From positions 7,504,501 to 7,568,500 of the forward strand of contig OX344758.2 in the NCBI GenBank assembly GCA_947034885.2: DNA of 64,000 nucleotides. The letters are read 5' to 3'. A program made the position numbers and the translations under genes. Numbering within the stretch: the stretch's first letter is position 1; each line of letters begins with the position of its first letter. A model generated the notes under the pieces. It saw only the letters and a list, made by a program, of their open reading frames with translations, ran no database searches and was not told the DNA's origin. The DNA comes from Thuidium tamariscinum. Its lineage: Eukaryota > Streptophyta > Bryopsida > Hypnales > Thuidiaceae. This document shows, piece after piece, positions 57,901 through 64,000 of this stretch.

Positions 57901-59684
57901 TTCACTGATTGCATGTTCTCTGCGAGCCAGCTATGCATGTTCTCCACTGCTCATCTCAATGGAGGAGCCTTGTATTTGGACTGCTTTGTAGGATTCACCC
58001 ATGAATCAAAGGCACAACTACGGGAATACTTGGAGGGCAAAGGGGCCATTGATTTGGAAGTGGATGAATTCACTGGCTTGATAGATAGGCAGAGGAGGAA
58101 AGACATTTAGAGGAGGGATACTAATGACATGAAGAAGAAAGCACGAGTCTAAGTTCTACTCAATGACAAGGAGAAGAAGGAAGTGGAGAGACTTCAAGCT
58201 AATGGAAAAAGAGAAGGAGGAATAGGCCAACAACAAAGGGAAGAAGAAGGCAAAGGTGACCGCCCAAGTCCCAGCATCCTCCACAATTGATCAAGGCTTT
58301 CAACTCTAGGTTGGATCTCAGAGTGGAGTCAAGAAGAAGGCCATTTTATTAAAGCTCTTAGAAGAGGTCATCACTCATGTATCTCAAGTATTTCTTCTCA
58401 TCGACAAAAAGTTCATCAAGTCCAAAGACTTGATCCTCAATGTCTCCATCATGGAACTTGTGGAAGACATGGACTCCAACAAGCCCACTTGTTACAAGTC
58501 TTGGCCTTCTTGAGGAAAGTACTCACTTCAAACTTCAAATTGGTCATTGTTCATTTTGTCTCCTCAACATCAATAGTGTACATGCTACTTCTTCATTTGC
58601 TAATGTACTTCATGTTGGCACTTGGCAAGTGTCCACGACAAAAAACAAATATTTCTATGGGTAGTGGAACACTTGATCGAGGGTGGACGTTGTCTTCTTC
58701 GACTACCTTGAGAACTTGATTATCCTAGGGTTGTCTTTTCCTAAAGATGATGTGCCCAATTGGAATGAAGACGTTGAAGATGAGGCCCTCCAGTCAACCT
58801 TCAGATTTGCGTGCAAGCATCTCCAAGACGACGGCTATGTCATCGTCTTCCACTCGTATGGCATCAAATCAAGGAGTGACATTGTTGCATTGTGTGACAT
58901 ATATGACATGGTCAAAAAGGAGTGGATGGGCATGAACCACATGCACTTAACTTCAGCCATTGACAACAAAAAGACGATAAACTCCATTCCATTCTCTTAG
59001 CTTTTGCAAACTAGTCATCATGTTCATCTTCCAATGCATTTCTAATCAACATTTGCCTCATCTAATCCGTAGATACAAAAGTTTGGGAGTGAACTAATCA
59101 ATATGTGTTCATGGCTTGTCTAGGGTCTTGTATTATTGTTTGCAGTGCCATGGGCCACCTCATTGTGGCTTTGAAAGATAACAAAGACATCTTCAATGCC
59201 ATATTCAAACCCATGAAGAAGTCCACTACAACAATAGTAGAGACTTTAGCGCCGGCACCAATTATAGCCTTGTCACAGGATCAAGATGAATTGCCATTGC
59301 TGCCCCGAAAATTCACTCGCAAAAGAAAATTCAGTGAGTAAGTTGGAACTTTTTTTATTTTTTAGTGAATTGCATGGTGAATTAATCAACCAAAAAGTCT
59401 AACTCTATATATATTGGTTTGCAGTCATTGAGGATTGATGTTGGAAGATGCCAACATACTAAAGCAAAGTCTTTTTTTTGAGTCCTCAAAAGACTTTCGA
59501 CCTTCTTGTCTATGCAAAGCAAATGGCAAGTGCCTTTGTAACTTTTGGTTCCTCTAAACCAAAACATCATAAAGACACATATGCCCTAAATGTTTTACAG
59601 TTTTTAGATGGATCAGCATATGACGGTAGAGAGTCTTCTAAGTTGTCAAAGAGTTCTCATTTTGAGATTGAGTCCTCAACGATT
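54931..59684 (+). pseudogene. Decayed multi-exon gene, methyltransferase-like 3' part (tentative)
   Basis: A chain of coding remnants on the plus strand: an acidic stretch (55060-55120), SVASRTVDALDVS (55138-55176), the 55623-56324 frame, HIKTNLVHTLYWVQKYGLLP (56452-56661, donor GTAAGA), WRYTETTSPRYQ (56757-56959), 57053-57258, 57404-57657, RDFPSFLSSWLDRN (57817-58110) and DVVFFDY...HLQDDGYVIVF (58683-58998). Exon-intron borders with GT/AG are visible. The last part resembles a SAM-dependent methyltransferase motif IV-VI region, but the DPPY-type motif reads DYLE. In-frame stops occur near 55293, 56322, 56947, 57065, 57164, 57422, 57479, 57482, 57530 and 58108, so it is dead. The whole resembles repeat-encoded proteins of non-flowering plants (from recall, unchecked). 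Confidence 0.5.
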
Positions 59685-59889
59685 TAGATTCATGGAATTG
59701 ACATATTCCGTGAGTCAAACTATTGTATGTTGCCTTCTATTATGATTGGATTTTTGTGTTTTATAGCTACATCTTGGTACTTTATGGTATTCATTTTCAT
59801 TTTTCATTGTATGAATTATACTTTAACCAACAACATTTCAACGTTCTCTCCTAAACACCAAATTCTAACTCGAAAAGATTGATAAATTT

Positions 59890-60027
59890 CACCCTAAAAC
59901 ACTAAACCACGATCATGAGCCCCCCTTCACTTATCCACGGTCATAGGTCCAAAATGAAATTTTTCCTTAAAAAAATTTCCCACTCCTAGGCTCACACTCC
60001 TAGGCTCGCCTGCTAGCAACCTTGAGG
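59890..60027. mobile_element. Fragment of the GTGAGCC-rich Mutator-like family (right end)
   Basis: CCACGGTCATAGGTCC, then CCTAGGCTCACACTCCTAGG and GCTAGCAACC, match the interior and end of 10342-11199. Only one end is present. The stretch 60028-60302 shows nothing further. Confidence 0.5.
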
Positions 60028-60302
60028 TTGTATCTTCAAATCTAAATTCTCCAAATTAGAATTCACGATTTATCTTATTTCAAGTATGTGGGCTTCTTCT
60101 ATGGTGCTTCTTTTTACTTACATTGTTGAATAGACATAGTAATTGTTGAGATATTACATCTACATGGCATAATGTTAAGACTCTAATAATTTAATTTGTC
60201 ATGTTAGCCTATATTTTCAAAGAGGTGATGTGATGTAAAGTATTGTTTTACTCTATTGCCAAAGAGTTAAGTTTGGAAAAGTGAAGTGCTATAAAGGGGT
60301 GC

Positions 60303-60552
60303 ATTAGATGTTTTTTCTGCAGTTTAGAAGACTGCAAGTTCCCAACTGTGGGAACGCAAGGGAACTCTGTCACATATGCAATCTGATGTGATCAAGAGAC
60401 TTCCATGTCAGATAATAATATTTAAAAATTTAATTTAATTTAATTTTTCAATTTTTTAATTTTTTAATTTTTTAATTATATTTTATTCTGACTGTTCATA
60501 GCATTGGAAATGGGCCTGAAATAGTCTTCTAATCTCCCAAAAAACATCTAAT
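60303..60552. mobile_element. MITE A, copy 2 (250 bp), opposite orientation
   Basis: ATTAGATGTTTTTTCTG...AAAAAACATCTAAT, the same length and internal order as 1035-1284 when inverted. Shared blocks include AGTTGGGAACTTGCAGTCTTCT (on the minus strand) and GCATATGTGACA. It contains a TTTAATTTTT short tandem run. Confidence 0.85.
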
Positions 60553-60899
60553 ATTTAGTCCCACTCATTTATTCTTAATTCTTACATCTTAATTTTGTCA
60601 CCATTGAGGTTGAAACCTAGTCTTTACCATCACAATAACAAGCCTTTGCATTCATTGAACCTAATTCCCTTCAATGACCAATTCCACATTTTTATTCCAT
60701 TTATAAGATAAAACAATCCATTATGGTCATAATTGCTAGTTTGTTTCATGCCATCGTTGAAATTTCTTAATTTTTTCACCACACAAAGACAAGTGTGAGA
60801 AATAGAAAGAGCAAGAGAAATTATATTTTTCAAGAAAGTATGAATTTGCTATGAGTTTTTGAAGTTTTTAGCCCAATAGAGTCTATAGACTACCCTTAA

Positions 60900-61736
60900 C
60901 CCCTAAAAGCCCAAGGGGTTAGGACAAAACACAAAAGTGTTATAAAATATAAGTATTACAACTTTTTTGAAGTTATTATCAAAGAAGATAATGTAAAGCA
61001 CAAAAAGTAGAAAGTATCCATACAGTCAAAGTAAAAAAAATATTTTTAGATTATTTTTAAATGAATTTTGAAGATATAACTTCAAAAATTCACCAAAAAT
61101 ACAATTTCTATTTTTAGGATTTGAAATTTTTTTTGATTGGTCAAAATTGTGTTTCTTATTGATTCATAAAAGAATGCAAAATATTCAACCTCTAAAAGCC
61201 GAAGAGATTAAGACAAAATACAAATGTGTTATAAAATATAGGCTTTACAACATTTTTGAAGTTAGCATCAAAGAAGATAATGTAAAGCACAAAAAGTAGA
61301 AAGTATCCATATGATCAAAATTAAAGAAATATTTATAGATTCTCTTCAAATGAATTTTGAAGATATAACTTCAAAAATTCACCAAAAATACAATTTCTAT
61401 TTTTAGGATTTGAAATTTTTTTTGATTGGTCAAAATTGTGGTTTTCATTGATTTGTTAAAAAATAAAAAGTATTTACTAATGAGAGCATCAGTACTTCCC
61501 CCAAATAGTAAATTTTTCAACACTAAGCAATTTTAGACACTTTGTACTATTTCTCCTTTTTTTTGCTATAACTTTTGTTTGACCGTAGTGATCTTAGTTT
61601 TGAATATCAATGTTGAAAGAAAACCCAATTTTTTCAAATCTGAAAAAAAAAAATTTTGAAAAAAGTTTTTTTTTGCCCGAAAATTTTGCCTGAAGTCAGG
61701 CATCGACCAAAAAATGGTCGTTTGAGCACTTAGGGG
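60900..61736. mobile_element. Complete TTAA-family TIR element, 837 bp, with internal duplication
   Basis: TTAA at 60896-60899 and 61737-61740 flanks CCCCTAAAAGCCC and, inverted, CCCCTAAGTGCTC. The interior consists of a tandem duplication with a period of about 290 bp (60900 to about 61190, then to about 61480; for example AAGTAGAAAGTATCCAT occurs in both). Different interior from the 14202/48568 group, so a second subfamily. Confidence 0.75.
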
Positions 61737-61740
61737 TTAA

Positions 61741-62939
61741 ACTAACATGCAACTATATTCATAATGCTCACCTTACTCTTCCAAAGCAATCACAATATTT
61801 TCTAATGAGAGGAACAAAATTTGAAAAAGTGGTTTAGCAATTTGGACTTTGGATTTGGACTTGGAACTTAGACTTTGAACTTCGCCTTTGGAGGCTTCAA
61901 ACTATGGCCAGCTAAAGGCTTCAATTCTTACAATTTTTTTGTCTATTTATTGTCCATTTATTTGGACTCTCAAAAAAATTCAGCTAGTCAATTCTACGGC
62001 TTCTTAAATTAGATGGCAATAGTGCAAAGTGGCCCTATTTTCCTAATGTGTGCTCTAAGATAGTGTGCTCTTAAAACAACCGTTTTGGATCTAATTGTAT
62101 ATTAGGAGAAGTGTAGATAGGCTAATATTTTATAGGAAATTTTTGAGGCTATTAATTCCAAATTAGGAGTGTAAATGGTAGATTATAGACTTCTAATTAA
62201 ATAGTTGGATGCCATATTTGGAGTTTTTGATTAGTTTTAGTGGAAAGAAACTTACCAAAAGGAAGTCGAGTGGCAATGAAATGAAATGGATTTGATTAGT
62301 TGTGTTCCAATTTGGTGTGAGCTGAAGGGGTTCGTTGGTTTGGTATATAGCCTTCTCTCCCGATTGGAATTGGACCCACTTGTAGAGAGAGCAATGTGAG
62401 TCCTAGCCAATTGAGCTATATATTTTTTTTGTTTTTTTGTTTGTATGTTAGATTAGTTAATGAGAGGTGGATTTTGATTCTAATTGGATTGTCTATGGAG
62501 TTTAAATTGTACTATTTGTGAAGTTGGAATGGAATGGATGGATTATCAAGTTGGATACTATGTGATTGTGTTTGTAGAATGGTGGTTGTAATGCCTAATT
62601 GGATGCATGATTGTCTATGTGTTTATTTGCTTAGTTTATTTGGAAATTAGTAGTGATCAATGTGATGGGAATTTAATTGTTAAATTTATGAGATAGAAGT
62701 TGTAAACTTGGTGTGTTTGAATGTGCAAGTTTGCCTATTTGGAGGTGACTATATTATTGTCATTAGTTGAATTCTTGTTTGGTTGAATGAATGTGAGGCT
62801 TTGAGCCAATTGGAATTGTGTTTCTTATCTTGAGTTTAAACCTATTAGTATAGATTTCCTACTTGGTCGTCTCCCTAGGGATGAACTTATTATACTAATA
62901 GGATAATTTCCTAGTAGGTGATTATTCTTCTCCCACAGG
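61741..62939. other. AT-rich intergenic stretch
   Basis: No gene, RNA or element ends recognised. Frames are short. Confidence 0.45.
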
Positions 62940-63245
62940 AAGCTAAACTTTATAAAATAACTATTAGAAAAATTTCACAAGAAAAAAAAATAGAATTGGC
63001 ATCCAACTTTCCAACCCAAGTCATTTCATATTTTTTAGGCCTTAATAGAGTTAGTTACAAATTTTGGAAGCTGAAATGCAGTGGTATCTAAAAGCAACCT
63101 TGGCCCATCCTGAAAAGTACACTACATGGACATTGTACTAGATGAAAAGTACACTATGGGTACATTGTAGATGAAAAGCGCACTGTTGATACATTGTAGA
63201 AATCAAAATGTACTTCTTCATTGTTAGAGCTGGGTTGGTTTTAGA
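62940..63245 (+). repeat. Dispersed repeat D, copy 3
   Basis: It follows the order of 21331-21600 and 46861-47140 (GAATTGGCATCCAAC, CATTTCATATTTTTTAGG, AGAGTTAGTTACAAATTTTGGAAGCTGAAATG). The tail holds three tandem GAAAAGTACACTA/TACATTGTA units, about 35 bp each (63110-63205). Confidence 0.55.
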
Positions 63246-63260
63246 GCACCCCACGGCTTA

Positions 63261-63684
63261 GAGCATCCCCACCACTTGAGGGATGCCTTGTAAAGATTTT
63301 TGGGCTCATCCAAAGACCCCAGGCCGTGTCTGGCTCATGCACCCCACATTGACATGAAATGGGAGGACATGGCCCGGTCACTTTTCCTTATTTTATTGCA
63401 ACACAAGGAATCTCCCTCCAAATTCAAGTATCCTCCCATCAATGAAGTCCAGGCCCCATTTACTTTTTGAATATAAAAGTGTGTCTTTTGAGGAGAATTG
63501 TGTTGAATTAATGGATCCGTAGATTGAGAGTTGTGCCAAATCACACAAGGAGCCATGGCCAGTGTTCACCATTTGGTTGTCTCTTCTTCAATTTTGTCCG
63601 GGCTGGACATATTTTGAGCCTCTTCTTGCGTGCCGTGGGGAAGTTTGTTTGACTCCACACGGCCAAATACCGAGTTTGAGGCTC
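63261..63684. mobile_element. Probable Tourist-like MITE, copy 2
   Basis: TTA (63258-63260) precedes GAGCATCCCCACC, the end of the element at 23665. A candidate right end TTGAGGCTC followed by TTA (63685-63687) is only partly complementary. The interior is GC-richer (CCCAGGCCGTG, ATGGCCCGGTC). Confidence 0.4.
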
Positions 63685-63819
63685 TTAACTCTCATAAGAA
63701 CTGAATTAATTATCCGAGCATGAAGTCAACTCAGTTTGCAGGATCAATGAAATTGACATACCCTACCCTTTGGAGTATGGAGTGGTCACCACGTCTGAAG
63801 TCGTGGATATAATTGTAAA

Positions 63820-63900
63820 AAGTTAACCCACGTTGGCAATGAAATTCCGTTTCATTTGTGCCAAAAAGAAAGGAAAAAAAAGAAAAGTTAACCCACGTTT
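63820..63900 (+). repeat. Short direct repeat AAAAGTTAACCCACGTT
   Basis: The 17-bp word occurs at about 63820 and 63883, 63 bp apart. It may be a small local duplication or footprint. The last 100 bp of the window show nothing else. Confidence 0.5.
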
Positions 63901-64000
63901 AGCAACTGGGTGCAAAATCAGCTTTGAGTGCAAAGTGATCCAATGAATTGCTAGTGAGTGACCGACAGACGCTGCAAATTGCGTAATTAATTATTTCTTT

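Overview
The window looks like nuclear DNA of a land plant. It is AT-rich and dominated by transposable elements. The only intact gene I can support is an intronless L-type lectin receptor-like kinase (16550-18733, minus strand), a family typical of land plants. The divergent, cysteine-containing lectin domain and the two decayed repeat-encoded proteins would fit a bryophyte, lycophyte, fern or gymnosperm better than a flowering plant. That is inference, and I cannot name the species. I see no rRNA, tRNA, CRISPR array or bacterial-style operon. All coordinates were counted by hand and repeat edges may be off by a few bases.

Layout. 1-5.3 kb: a Stowaway-type element (96-670), a CACTA-type element with 3-bp target duplication (755-2275) carrying a nested MITE (1035-1284), and smaller inverted-repeat elements. 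5.3-16.4 kb: a short GC-rich island, a nested stack of inverted-repeat elements (8.4-10.1 kb), a Mutator-like element (10342-11199), a hAT-type MITE with a perfect 8-bp duplication (11694-12276), and members of a family flanked by TTAA. 16.4-20 kb: the lectin receptor kinase and its upstream region. 20-29 kb: more MITEs and a second CACTA copy (26390-27728) that has its own, different nested MITE. 29-33 kb: a decayed transposase-like pseudogene on the minus strand. 33-45 kb: three 3-4 kb solo-LTR-like units (33024-36765 plus, 36766-40850 minus, 41880-44947 plus), each with a TATA box and a short candidate leader exon ending at a splice donor. 41.6-54.6 kb: a family of about 100-bp hairpins. 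46403-53711: a 7.3-kb hAT-like foldback element with a perfect 8-bp target duplication, subterminal GGACGTCC clusters, 1.6-2.2 kb inverted arms and 346-bp tandem repeats. 54.9-59.7 kb: a decayed multi-exon gene whose last part may derive from a methyltransferase. 60-64 kb: further MITEs.

The two most notable signals are (i) a family of TIR elements with ends CCCCTAAAGGACC inserted at TTAA, the target rule of piggyBac, which is unusual for a land plant; and (ii) the 7.3-kb foldback hAT-like element. Several insertions can be dated relative to each other, because empty sites or broken copies occur elsewhere in the same window.
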